From Voacanga thouarsii (Eukaryota; Streptophyta; Magnoliopsida; Gentianales; Apocynaceae), in assembly GCA_026120185.1 (NCBI GenBank), contig JANUWF010003366.1, positions 1,426,001 to 1,490,000 on the forward strand: DNA of 64,000 bases, in the 5' to 3' direction. The notes under the pieces were generated by a model. The model was not told the DNA's origin and searched no databases. It saw only the letters and a program-made list of their open reading frames with translations. Below are positions 53,712 through 64,000 of the stretch, piece after piece. The position numbers and the translations under genes are program-made. Numbering within the stretch: the first letter of the stretch is position 1; every line of letters begins with the position of its first letter.

Positions 53712-54626
53712 GGCTTGATTGGAGTAATTGTTGGAGATATTTTAGGGGCAGCCATGACTGGCTTTTCGAGTAGAAGGTTGGGGAAGATAATGGAGTTCAG
53801 TTCATGGCTGTTCAAGAGAAGTTTGAACAGAAAGATGAGGGAGTTTCGGTAAAGGATTTCGCAAGTTGCTAGAATTTTCTGGGCAGCTTTTGCTGCCATT
53901 TTCCAGTCAATTTGCAGAGGGTTTGAAAGGGATTTCAGAGGTCTTTCAAGGCTGGTTTCCAGCCTTCTTTATAGAGGAAAAACGTGGCTAAGGTGCTGGG
54001 AGAAAACTGGAAGAAAATAACTTGGTTTAAGCTCACCTAAGCTGCGAATTTGCCCAGAAAATTTTCTGGTTTTGGACAGCATTTGTGCAGTCCAAATTTG
54101 GCTATAAAATTTTAGATTCCAAGCTAGTCAAGAGGGCTATTTTCTGGCAACATTTGGGAGGGAATTATGGTTGAAAGTTTTGACACCTTGAATGCACAAG
54201 AAGTTGGAAAAATTCCAGATTTCTTCATGAAGAAAATGAACATAGCTAGAGTGGGGTTTTGGAAGTTCAACCACGGAGTTTAATCTCTTGGGAACCTTCC
54301 CTAACTCCTACCCATTTTTGGTCCATAAGATCTTACACTTAGACATTTTTTAACCTTCAAAGCCACAACACTTTACTGAAATTTTCTGGAATGAAATTGG
54401 CTAGAACAAATTGACCAACGTAATGAATTGAGAAGTAGGAAAAACTAAGGATCAAGAAGGGTATGAATTCCCTTGGGAATTTTTGTAGGGCACAAGAGTA
54501 GGATTAGGATACCTCTATCAGGTCTCCTCTAGGACAACACATCTACTCTTCTCTAAAGCACACAAGGCCGAAAATACAACCTTCCCAAACAAAAATAAAA
54601 TTTTATCATGCTAAAGCTCCAATGAT

Positions 54627-54681
54627 GGAATTTGAACCCAAGACCTCAAGAATTAATTCTAAAGCTCTAACCACTAAACCA
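54627..54681 (-). repeat. tRNA-like segment in solo LTR 3
   Basis: In minus sense, TGGTTTAGTGG (54681-54671) and GGTTCAAATTCC (54638-54627), identical to the motifs in solo LTRs 1 and 2. Confidence 0.5.
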
Positions 54682-55690
54682 CAACAACTCTTATTCTTAT
54701 TTTCTCTCCAAAATATTTTTCCCATTTAATCCTCAAGCTATCTCCCTATTTTCACCTCAAGCAAAAATTACCATTTTGCCCTTCTTACTCAATAAACATA
54801 ATTAAGCCTCCTAGGCTACAAATCACAAATCCAAAGCACATAAAATCATATAAATATATATTTAATCATGCAATAAAATATGATATACATCACAACCCCC
54901 TTGCTCTAAGGTTGGTTTCAACTGAGGTTTCATACTAACACATGCTAGTTTTAACGCATTAATGATGTCCTGTCTCATTAATACTATGACTAGGGACTAT
55001 TTAAGTACTAACACCACTCAGTGTAGTAGGAATCTCATATCATGATCTCTATCATGATTTTCTTAACACAGTGTTGTATTGGGGACTTTATCGAACAGTT
55101 ATATTACTTAAAGTAAACAAAAGAAACTGTAAGATAAATAATGCCTTTTTATTAAAATAAAATGTGTCATATATAATGTACAAGTGATTGCCTCTAGGGC
55201 ACAACACTAACAGTTTACATGTTTATGGTCTAGTTGGATAACATTGAAATTTTTGTGTAGTCTGAAAAAAGTAGTTCATAAGAACAATCAAATCTTGTGC
55301 TTGAGCATGTTACATTAGGAATGCAATACAAAAAATGCAATACAAAAATTATATGGTGGCATAAATACAAAAGCATTGACATTTTCCTGAGTAGAAATGC
55401 CAGCAAAAACTTGCTCTGGTAAAGTGGTAAAGGAAGTTGGTTGGGTAGCCAAATTTACCATATTCTGAATTTATGATGTCATATACGTGAGACCATTCCT
55501 TGTTTATCTCAAGACAGATAACAAATAATTGAAGAAAATGTGGAACTATACATGCATGTAACTATACAGTCATATTCATTATTTCCCACATCTCTTTGAA
55601 CTCCTATTAGTCAAACACATCTTCTGTCAAACTTCAAAATAAACTTAGTGTATGCTTTACAAAAGAAACCTATATGCCAATCCCAAAACA

Positions 55691-57038
55691 TATATCCAAT
55701 CTGAATCACATTAGCAAAACCACAACTTAGAAAATACAAATCAACAACTGCTCAGCACTTATTGATCACATACCTCACCATAAAACATATATCCAAGAAA
55801 AATAGACAGATAATGACAAATCAGAGCATACACTGTTAATGCCTCAATATCTAAGGATTGCAAAAATATTTAGGCCTTAAAGTCACAGAAATAACACAAA
55901 ATTCACTTCATAAATCACCCAAATTTAATAAGACATTCAAAAACTCCCGTGGCTCAACATCAGTACCATTACCAATATTCACGGAATTAGCTAAATTCAA
56001 AGAAAAATTAATTCTATGAAAAAGAAAACACTATAGTTAAAGATACAACCGTGTGCATGTATGAAATCTTCCCTTCAAAGCTAGAAGTTTCAAAAGGTTA
56101 TACACAGCTTCCCTTTAGTGCATGTATGAAATTTTGTGTAAATGCACTGTATACACATCAAATGCATATAACTCTCAAGGAAACAAGAATGAGATTTGAT
56201 ATCGAAGCAGGTAAATTTTCCAGAAATTTTGTCGCCCTATTGTTAACAACTAAATATCTTTGTTATGACTATAGACAATTCAGTGAACACCACATTCTAA
56301 AGAAGACCGTGGCATATGTATAAGATACTTATCCAACAAAGAGACAACAAAGAAGAATAAAACCATCATCAACTATCATGGAATTTGTTTACATGTATAT
56401 GGTCTAGTTGGATAACATTGAAATTTTTATGTTATCTGAAAAAAGTAGTTCATAAGAACAATCAAATCTTATGCTTGAGTATGTTACATTAGGAATGCAG
56501 TACAAAAAATGCAATAGAAATACAGAAATGCCGTGGATTTTCCTAAGTAGAAATGCAATAGAAAAGTAGTAGAAATGCAGAAATATAGAAGGTCATGGGT
56601 TTTCCTAAGTAGAAATGCAGTAGAAATGCAGAAATATAGAAATATAGAAGGTCATGGACTTTCCTGAGTAGAAATACAGTACAAAAAATGCAATACAAAG
56701 ATCATATGGTGGCATAAATACAGAAGCATTGACATTTTCCTGAGCAAAAATGCCAGTAAAAAATTTCTCTGGTAAAGTGGTAGAGGAAGTTGGTTAGGTA
56801 GCTAGATTTTCCATATTCTAAATTTATGCTGTCATATACGTGAGGCCATTCCTTGTTTATCTCAGGACAGACAAACAAATGATTGAAGAAAGCATGGAAC
56901 TGTACATGCATGCAACTATACAGTCATATTGATTATTTCCCACATCTCTTTGAACTCTCATTAGTCAAATACATCTTCTGTCAAACTTCAAAATAAACTT
57001 AGTGTATGCTTTACAAAAGAAACCTACATGCCAATCCA
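55691..57038. repeat. Tandem duplication copy II
   Basis: Second copy of the 48490-49184/55213-55690 unit, about 1.35 kb. It is longer than copy I because of extra short repeats at about 56495-56695. Minus-strand frame 56702-56911 (HLFVCPEINKEWPHVYDSIN) has a degraded counterpart near 55375-55560, so it may derive from an exon carried by the element, but I cannot name it. Confidence 0.8.
56495..56700. repeat. Short tandem/minisatellite-like repeats in copy II
   Basis: Imperfect reiterations of agtagaaatgcag, agaaatatagaag and gtcatgg.tttcct units occur three to five times. Copy I has only one equivalent (near 55340-55400), so the expansion came after the duplication. Confidence 0.7.
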
Positions 57039-59849
57039 AAATTTTTCTTAAGCCTAGCCAAAAGATGTATAAATTACAAAAATTGAGAAGTACGAAATAG
57101 ATAGGATTAGCTTCTGCTAGTTGATATGATACCTAATTAGATTGAGGTTCTATTAGTTGTAGACTACTTCAACTTGTTCAACTAAAAAACCCACAGAATA
57201 TAGCAACACTATTAGGCTAAGAAAACACATAATCCCATAAGTTGAATGGTTTTTTACATTAGAACAGTCCCAAAAAAAAAAAAAAAAAAACCAGTGAGAC
57301 ATATATAGAGATTATTGAGAGTTTTTGACATTAGAAAAAAGTTGTAGTAGTACTTTGATGGTTAAAAGTAGATGCAGTTAACATTTTAACAGAAGGGTAT
57401 AATTGAGACTTTCTTCACATATGAAGGGTATAATTAAGAGTTTTCATATTTCTAAGAGTGTGAAAAAAATAAAGTCATAATTAGTATTTATTAACAAAAT
57501 ACACCCAAATACATACCACAACTTTCCACAAAATACAACCAAAAAATCTGATATAAAAAATTCAATAAAATCGACACCAAAAATGAGATCTATGCATTTC
57601 AATCAAACTAAAAACCATCTCAATATTTCAAAAAATAGTCCTTGATTGAAATGGACATACACAAAAGAATCTATACCCACAAAACAAATATTTTTACAGT
57701 TAGTTTGTTCTAATATCCAGGCCTTTATCTTCCTTTGTATATACATTTCTTAGGCTTTCAAGGCAAATGAAAACATACCAAAACACTACACGTGCAAATG
57801 AAGGTTCAATTGGCAACTCTAGAAATAGTTTTTAGCAATTGGTTCAATTGGACTAAATTTCTCAACACATCTAGAAATAGTTTTGAGACAAAAATCCGAG
57901 AACTAATCCAATAGCCCCCATGTTTTTAGCAAGAATCTGGTTATACCCATGCAAACACAGAAGACGTGGTGAATATTGAAAATTAACTAATAACAGCTTT
58001 AAGTAAAAACATACTCAACAAACAATTATTACCAGAAAAGATGACCAAATGCACATAGCTAAATGAGTCATATGAAAAAGGATTAACTAGACAGGGGATA
58101 GAGGTTTCCAGAATATAGTAGATGAGAAATATTTATAGTCAAAGCACCTTTGATCTTTAGCTGAATGTGATGCTTCTGTAGATTCACTGGAATTGGACTG
58201 CTTCTTGGAGTCCTTCACACTATCTGAAAACTTCAGTTCAAGGTAAATAAAATACCCTCATATTAGATAAGGTACTTCATAAAAACAGGCAGAAGCAAAG
58301 GTAAAGCCTAATTGTGAAAACAGAAAAGATCAAAGCCTTGATTAACTAAAACACATGTTGCAATAAAATACCACCACAATCATTTTCCTGATTGCAAAAA
58401 CCCCCGCCCTTCCACAAAGGCCGAAAAGAAAATGAAAAAAGAGATGGTAGCTCTATATGGTGGAAAGAAAAGTGTGTAAAGCCCATTTCATTTCAAAGAC
58501 TTCCAGCATTGCCCACTTGTAGGAGCCTGATTTCTATTATCCTAACTTAAAGCTTTAAAATCTACCAAAAAAAGGATTATCATTACCTACAAATCTAAAC
58601 CACATGAGAAGATATAAATAAAAAAACAACCATAAAATTTCTATTATTTTGTATTACAATCAATAATACCTAAAGTTACTTACAAGGTAAAAGAAAACGA
58701 AAAGATCAGACCATGAGTCAGTTGAGCAAAGATGGTTTTATCAAACATGAAGGATAAAATGTAAGCAAACATATCTAGGTTTAATGTAGTCTATGTATTT
58801 TAACAATATTTAATATAATAGTTGTTCATTCAATTTACCGCAATACGATGTAATTAACTGAGGCTAAAGATGACTCCTCACTAGATACATCTTGTCTAAA
58901 GTTTCATATCAATATCCACTGCTCAAAAAGAAATTTTTCTTTGCATCTGATTCAGCCAGGAAACATTTCATTTTTTTTATTAATATATTAATAGACATTT
59001 AATTATTTTTGTTTTACTACCACCATTTTGAAATAACTGTCACTTAAGAAAAAAAAAATTCAAAAGGCTTTGAGTTAAAGATGATCAATAGAGATACCTT
59101 TCCTAACTTCTAGCTCCATTAATGTTTTGTACATCTCTACAGCAGTATGAGTAAATTCATTTCCAAGTGTTTGTGAAGAATATCACTCCATAACAAGCTC
59201 AAACAACCTAATCTAAACCATAATACAGTATATGAACAAAACTACAAACTTGACAACCAAAAAACCTGAATAAGAGTAAGACTTCAAAATTTAGAAACAA
59301 ATTAGAAAGAAAAGGTGAGCTGAAAAATTTAGCCCCACCAATATTTTTTTCCAGCCACTTCGCTCACATTTTTATAACAAAATCACAACTCCAACTCCTC
59401 AAAACCACAACATAAATATCAGCACAACACCAACACATTAACAATCAAACACCCCAATAAAGTTTAAAAGAAAAGGTCCAATGAATTTTCCATTCTTGTG
59501 ATAGATTTATGAAGATTTAATTTTGTTATATGCATTAAATAAGAATAATACCAATGCTACTTGGGGACAGCTTCAACCTTGTTCGACTGAAAACCCCACA
59601 GATTCCAATAGCTCTGCCAGTCCAAGAAAACACATAAATTAATAACATCACTGGTTTTGGACATTTGAACAATCCAAAAAAAAAAAAAAACAGAATATGG
59701 TGGAACTTTGAGCAAAAAGCTACTAAATAATCAACAAATGGTTACAATTTTATTAGATAAATAAAACGAAATTAATATGTTCAATTGAATACATCCAAAA
59801 GAAATGTTTATTATATAAAAATATGTCTCAAAATTCTAGCATATTATAA
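57039..59849. other. CACTA interior between the duplication and the transposase gene
   Basis: Mostly AT-rich non-coding sequence with a poly-A run (57272-57291). Two minus-strand pieces look exon-like. 58223-58149, between a CAG acceptor and a GT donor, encodes DSVKDSKKQSNSSESTEASH. 59174-59098, ending in a GTATCT donor, encodes SSQTLGNEFTHTAVEMYKTL then MELEVRK. They could be captured host exons or parts of CACTA genes; I do not recognise the proteins. Nothing else is supportable here. Confidence 0.35.
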
Positions 59850-60497
59850 CTATTTACTTTCACTACGGAATTCACTATCTACTTCATCTTCTGACTCTGA
59901 AGTAGATATTACTGTATTAGATTCATCAGAACTACTTTTCAAGTCTTCGTCATTCTCTTGCAAACCAACATTAATAGAAGGATCCACATCTTCATAAATA
60001 TTGTTTGGGTCCCTTAGATTGTCTAATGGATCATCCATAATATCAATACTTGGAATCTGCACTTCATTTTCTTGCAATGCACTATCAATTGTATCTATCT
60101 CTAACGTTTGTCTTGCAGTAACATGACAAACATGTAACCAATCTGCAGTATCCTTTCTGGGACTTGGAAATGGTACGAAATACGCTTGAGTTACTTGAAA
60201 TGCAAGTGCAAATAGCTCAAATTTGTTCCATAATCTTTTAGGATTAATATCAAGCAGTTTGTACCTAGGATGAATTCTTACTCCCACGTCATGTCTTGGA
60301 TCATACCAATCACAATGAAATAAATAGGCATGTTTAACAGGCAAACCAGGATACTCCAGTTCCACCACTTCCTTCAAAGTACCATAGTAATCTACTGTGC
60401 CTCCATCATCATTATTAGAACCTTTTATGCATACGCCACTATTTGTATTAGCTTTTCCTTTGCTATGAGCAATTGTGTGAAAGTTGTACCCGTTCAC
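59850..60497 (-). pseudogene. DUF4216 domain and acidic C-terminus of the CACTA transposase
   Basis: An open stretch of 215 residues with GYNFHTIAHSKGKANTNSGV, YYGTLKEVVELEYPG, FHCDWYDP and QAYFVPFPS, the hallmarks of DUF4216 at the C-terminus of TNP2-type proteins. It ends in a Ser/Glu/Asp-rich tail. The ATG at 60497 is not the true start: the domain continues upstream (NNVSNGEIKHLSWGPKRFVC) and is separated by a TAG at about 60508. Confidence 0.85.
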
Positions 60498-60857
60498 AAA
60501 AAACTATGTGTACGTGCACACAAATCTCTTTGGCCCCCAACTCAGATGTTTTATTTCACCGTTTGAAACATTGTTATCTGGATCATGCACCTATTTGACA
60601 CAAAAATATTATAACTAAAAAAGATGAAGTTAATTAGAATGAAAATTTGGGATGACACGCCATTAGATATATTCTTACATATTCCTTCAACCATTGAACA
60701 AACTCTCTTTCCAATGCTAACTCTAAATCAGAATCAGAAATATTGGTTGTATTAGAGCGCTTCTCAAACTTGAACAACCTGGATTTTATTAAATTTTAAA
60801 AAAATGGTGAGATGTTAAAATTTATGTCATTCCAAAACAATTTGTGCAAATTCATAC

Positions 60858-61557
60858 TCACTCCACATATGGTTGGACCTCTTCGATATTTAGCAACACA
60901 TACAATACAGCTGCATCATACTCTTTATCTGATAGACACCTCATCTTTATAGCACTTGATGGCCACCTAAGACAGCTAAATGTTGAAATACTTAACCTCG
61001 TTAACTCATCAAAACCACCACCATCGTCATTTCGTTCAACCATTCTACTCTTTATTTTGACATTACGATCAAAGTAAAAAGTACAAAACGTCCAAACTTC
61101 TTCAACTAGGTATGCATTGCAAATTGAAGCTTCAACTCTTGCTTTATTTTTCACCTTCTTCTTTAAATTGTACAAAAACCTATGGTTGGAGATTTATCAA
61201 TATGGATATTAACAAATTGAGGTTTAAAAAATAATAAATTACATATAAAAAATAATAAATTACATATTTAACTAACCTCTCAAAAGAATACATCTACCTA
61301 TATTACACAGGACCTCCCACTAAAGCTTCATACGGTAAGTGGATTGGCAAATGTTCCATTAAATCAAAAAATCTTGGTGAAAAACTTTTCTCCAATTTGC
61401 ATATTATCATAGCAATATTCTCTTCTAGTTTCAAAATTTGTTCAACACGTAACATTCTAGAAGTCAAGTCCTTGAAAAACAAGCTCAATTCTGTTAGAGC
61501 ATTGCTGACAACATCTGGAAGCAAATAGCGAAACGCTATTGGTATCAACTGAAGCAT
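60858..61557 (-). pseudogene. DUF4218 region of the CACTA transposase
   Basis: Frame 61557-61303 encodes QLIPIAFRYLLPDVVSNALT, FFKDLTSRML and HLPIHLPYEALVGGPV. Frame 61175-60858 continues LKKKVKNKARVEASICNAYL then VEEVWTFCTFYF. Together these are the DUF4218 domain, split by AT-rich sequence that may be an intron (about 61290-61185). Confidence 0.8.
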
Positions 61558-61559
61558 GA

Positions 61560-62860
61560 ATACATGACAATCATAGCTCTTAAGGCCAAATAATTTGCAT
61601 TACTTCTCATCCACACATCTTGACAAATTGGAAACATAACCATCTAGGAATTTCAAAGATTTAATCCACTCACACAAAATTTTTCGAGCATTTTTTTCCA
61701 TACAATAGCATGCCTTTAGTTTCTTGGTACCTTCTTCTACTAACTCTAAATCCCTTCGTTGGCAAATCTCACGTAAATCTCTCCTTGCATTCTCATGGTC
61801 TTTTGCCTTCCCCTTCACGTCAAAGACTGTATTGAAGATATTATCAAAAAAATTCTTAATAATATGCATTACATCAAGATTATGCCTAATGACATTTGTC
61901 CTCCAATATGGTAAGCTCCAAAATATACTTTGCTTACTCCAGTTGTAGGATTTCCCATATCCTTCAGGTACATGATTCCCACCATTTTCAATGACAGTTG
62001 GAAAATCCTTCACCTGTGCCCATATTTCATTAATCTACGTGAAGGTGCTGAATCCTCAATTCAATTCTTTCTAAATGAGCTCTTATTCTTTCGAAAATGG
62101 TGGTGTAATGGTAAAAACTATCGATAGCAATCAAAAAAGCATTGCTTTTTAGAGTTTTAAAGCCTAAATGCCTTTGATTTTTCCATACAATATGGATAAG
62201 ATAATCTACCAGCTATACTCCATCCAAATAACATGCCATATGCTACGAAATCATTGATCGTCCACATTAGAGCAGCTTTCATCTGAAAATTTTACTTCTT
62301 TGAAATGTCATATGTAAGAACTCTGACTTCCCATAGATGTAGCAATTCATCAACCAAAGGCTGCAAATAGACATCGAGCTTCTTCTTGGGGTTCTTAGGA
62401 CCAGGTATTATTTTACTAAGAAAAATGTATGGCGTTTTCATACACATACTAGGTGGTAAATTATATGGTGTTACTATCACAAGCCAACACGAATACTGCT
62501 TACTAGATATCCCAAATGGAGCAAAACCATTAGTGGAAAGTCCAAGTCTTACATTTCGAGCCTCCGAAGAAAATGTTGGGTGTGTGCTATTGAAAACCTT
62601 CCAAGCTTCTGCATCAGAAGGATGACTAATGGTGCTCTAAATGGATTCATGTTCTGCATGCCATCTCATATGCTCAGCTGTAGCTTTCGAAGCATACAAT
62701 CATTGCAATTTTGCTATTAATGGGAGGTAGTACATTCTCACATATGCTACATTTTTCTCCACGCCTGAACTTCCTTTTTTTGGCTTCCATCTAGGATGGT
62801 TGCAAAACATACAGTGTGTGAACCCAATACAGTCTTTTCGAAAAAGCATACAGTCATTTA
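61560..62860 (-). pseudogene. TNP2 core (Transposase_21) of the CACTA transposase, with stops
   Basis: Readable pieces in minus sense: FTHCMFCNHPRWKPKKG (62830-62780), SEARNVRLGLSTNGFAPFGI then SSKQYSCWLVIVTPYNLPPS (62570-62440), PGPKNPKKKLDVYLQPLVDE (62400-62345), KAALMWTINDFVAYGMLFGW (62285-62225), and KDFPTVIENGGNHVPEGYGK then VIRHNLDVMHIIKNFFDNIF (62013-61860). At least five stops or frame changes separate them. Confidence 0.8.
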
Positions 62861-62861
62861 C

Positions 62862-63532
62862 TCAACAATCTATTTGTTCATACTGAAGTCCTAACCCAGA
62901 TACAAGCTTTTTTGTCTCATAAAAGTTTTTAGGCAACTTATCCTCTTCAGGTGTGACATCTTTAATCAACTGTGATATTGCATCATAACAGGCTTCAGGT
63001 AAGTTATAATTAGACTTAATGTTCAAAAGTCGCACAACTGTGGATAACTGGGAGTGACTATGGCCATAAAGGCTCATCTGCAGCATGTAGTAGATCAAAG
63101 AAACTTTGTGCATCCGTATTAAACTCTTCTTCCATCTGTATATTTTTATTAAATCTTATCATGTCCTATTGCATCAAATACCATTTCCCTAATTTGATGG
63201 CTTACAATAGGACTTTCCTCCCTTTCATCATCAACCTCTATGCTATTCCTTCGCTGTGAACTAAAAATTTAAGGTTCCCCATAAGCTTGCCATTAATAGT
63301 AATTTAGGATAAATCCCTTCTGACACAAATGTAGCTTTATATCATCTACCTCAGAAAACCTACAGGTTTTGCACTTTGAGCATGGACACCTTATTTTTCC
63401 TCCACTAGTAAAATCAACTTGTGTAGTTGCAAATTGAACAAACTCATCAATTCCACGAAGAAACTCCCTTGTTAACCTTTTTTTACCAAGTAAGAGCCTA
63501 TTATACATCCATGCTCCAGCTTCTATCATCAT
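62862..63532 (-). pseudogene. N-terminal part of the CACTA transposase
   Basis: Frame 63532-63293 encodes WMYNRLLLGKKRLTREFLRG and GKIRCPCSKCKTCRF, the Cys-rich transposase-associated domain; a Met at 63532 fits the gene start. Frame 63113-62862 encodes VVRLLNIKSNYNLPEACYDA and NFYETKKLVSGLGLQYEQID. Stops (after NYY and after IDC) separate the parts. Confidence 0.8.
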
Positions 63533-64000
63533 ACCAACCTACATTTGGAGACAAGCTATATCACCCGTTCACCCTAAATACACACAAGCTTTTACACATT
63601 TCCCATGCATATACACACAGATACAAATGAAGGTCAAATTTATAATGGATAATACCACCGCCAAGGAGCAAAAAGAAAAAAAAAAGATAGAATAAAAGGA
63701 TGCCAGCTTTAAGATCATACAATACCTAATAGAAATATCCATTGTTTTTGTTAGAACCGACAACAACCAGAGAAAGTAAGTATCAAGGTGGATTGTTCAT
63801 AGGAAGAAAAAAAATAAGATATTGTGAGTAAATTACAATCACATAGCCATATAGTAGTAATTACAATAAGCTCACTCCACAAGAAACATTCGAGGCTTTC
63901 CTTGTTTTCTAAAGCAATCACAAATATTTTCTAACACATTGTCCTAAAAAGTTCATCATGGCTTTATGAGGAAAAGAAAGGCAAATGATAATGTGAACCA
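63533..64000 (-). other. Sequence upstream of the CACTA transposase start
   Basis: Possible promoter or 5' untranslated region of the transposase gene. No subterminal TTGGTA-type array is seen here, so the 5' end of the transposon lies further right, outside the window. The minus-strand frame 63569-63766 is hydrophobic and unassigned. Confidence 0.4.

Larger units (their letters stand above)
50680..54934 (-). mobile_element. Solo gypsy LTR 3 (4.26 kb) with CTAAC target duplication
   Basis: On the plus strand it starts TATAACACCCCACTACC and ends GAGGTTTCATA; the terminal TG and CA have both become TA. CTAAC flanks it (50675-50679, 54935-54939), and removing it restores the copia LTR text seen in sister copies. 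It is the sister of solo LTRs 1 and 2 in minus sense. Contents in sense order: tRNA-like segment (54681-54627), ORFs 53899-53708 and 53711-53076, GA tract (52985-53040), AT-rich block (about 51900-52340) and a decayed terminal hairpin (50727-50740). ORF 51157-51378 is an incidental reading of a GC-richer part. Confidence 0.9.
49185..55212 (-). mobile_element. Copia LTR (solo) with GTTTA target duplication, itself split by a gypsy LTR
   Basis: On the plus strand it runs from TGTTGGGTATCTCAGGCTCG to gggcacaacactaaca with GTTTA on both sides (49180-49184, 55213-55217). Without the 4.26 kb insert at 50680-54934 it is about 1.77 kb, the same as the solo LTR at 32763-34493, and has no internal region. 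In minus sense it starts TGTTAGTGTTGTGCCCTAGA. A long (AG)n tract lies at 49529-49587. Open frames 49750-49941 (sense) and 50085-50495 (antisense) have counterparts in other copies of this LTR and are ordinary LTR sequence. Confidence 0.9.
48490..55690. repeat. Tandem duplication copy I (split by the copia insertion)
   Basis: Copy I is 48490-49184 plus 55213-55690, about 1.17 kb after removing the copia LTR at 49185-55212. It matches copy II (55691-57038) closely, including the start atatccaat...gaatcac, the run acaactgctcagcacttatt and the end caaaagaaacctatatgcca. An open frame on the plus strand (48843 to about 49120) has a counterpart at 56051-56323 encoding nearly the same ~85 residues (EVSKAYTQLPFSACMK in I, EVSKGYTQLPFSACMK in II). 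No family was recognised and similarity by duplication is enough to explain it. Confidence 0.8.
59850..63532 (-). pseudogene. TNP2-type CACTA transposase gene (TNPD-like), multiply broken
   Basis: In minus sense the domain order is complete for a plant CACTA transposase: N-terminal transposase-associated domain (63532-63293), a following region (63113-62862), TNP2/Transposase_21 core (about 62860-61560), DUF4218 (61557-60858) and DUF4216 (about 60590-59850). The enzyme would cut and rejoin transposon ends in the nucleus. Stops occur after FILNYY, after YEQIDC, several times in the core and before FFVNGYNFHT, so the gene is dead even allowing for introns. The core's HNLDVMHIIKNFFDNI motif is readable at about 61930-61870. 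Its partner gene is at 47104-42817. Confidence 0.85.
41742..64000 (-). mobile_element. Large CACTA (En/Spm) DNA transposon, minus sense, right part beyond window
   Basis: The left end at 41742 reads CATTACTAGAAAA, one base off the plant CACTA terminal repeat CACTACTAGAAAA, and is followed by a dense subterminal repeat array. Read in minus sense, the element carries a TNP2-type transposase gene (63532-59850) and then a TNPA/Transposase_24-type gene (47104-42817), the usual CACTA order. Between them lie a captured DNAJC11-like fragment and a tandem duplication. Later insertions are a copia LTR at 43099-44601 and a copia LTR carrying a gypsy LTR at 49185-55212. At least 22 kb is in the window; the other terminus is not visible. 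Both genes are broken. Confidence 0.85.

Noticed and set aside
1..64000. CRISPR arrays, bacterial operons or ribosome binding sites
   Set aside because: No evenly spaced repeat-spacer structure; sequence, introns, LTR elements and CACTA transposon are those of a plant nuclear genome.

Overview
This 64 kb window is plant nuclear DNA, almost certainly from a flowering plant and probably a eudicot. It is AT-rich and consists almost wholly of nested, decayed transposable elements. I found no intact host gene. The only host-derived coding sequence I recognise is the C-terminal end of a DNAJC11-like (DUF3395) gene inside a CACTA transposon. The species cannot be named from the sequence. The density of old nested elements and solo LTRs, and the many transition-type (C/T, G/A) losses at conserved sites, suggest methylated, possibly pericentromeric heterochromatin (inference).

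Layout, left to right. 1-1018 is the 5' part of a minus-sense Ty3/gypsy-type LTR. 1019-3952 is a fragment of an Athila-like element (D): C-terminal coding remnant, polypurine tract and truncated 3' LTR. 3953-10495 is a decayed minus-sense Del/Tekay-like gypsy element with a 3.6 kb 3' LTR and pol remnants that carry the integrase region twice. 10496-27391 is a minus-sense, Athila-like non-autonomous element (C) with tRNA-Asp-type primer binding site. It is interrupted by two 4.2-4.3 kb solo gypsy LTRs, each with a perfect 5-bp target duplication, and by an internally deleted copia element. 27392-35237 is a diverged gypsy LTR split by a compound tandem array of copia LTRs (27840-32316) and a clean solo copia LTR (32763-34493). 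35238-41741 holds two tandem plus-sense Athila-like non-autonomous elements (A and B) sharing one complete LTR. From 41742 past the right edge lies a minus-sense CACTA (En/Spm) transposon with a terminal repeat, a dense subterminal repeat array, a broken TNPA-like gene, a broken TNP2 transposase gene, the captured DNAJC11-like fragment and a 1.2 kb tandem duplication. The CACTA element was later hit by a copia solo LTR inside TNPA and by a second copia LTR, which itself contains a gypsy solo LTR.

No autonomous element in the window looks functional. The gypsy pol is full of stops, and the CACTA transposase has stops and an interrupted partner gene. The A, B and C elements code only for short ORFs, so they would need proteins in trans. 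The most informative content is structural: target-site duplications give the order of insertions, and there are clear traces of unequal recombination, LTR-LTR recombination to solo LTRs, microhomology deletion and gene capture.
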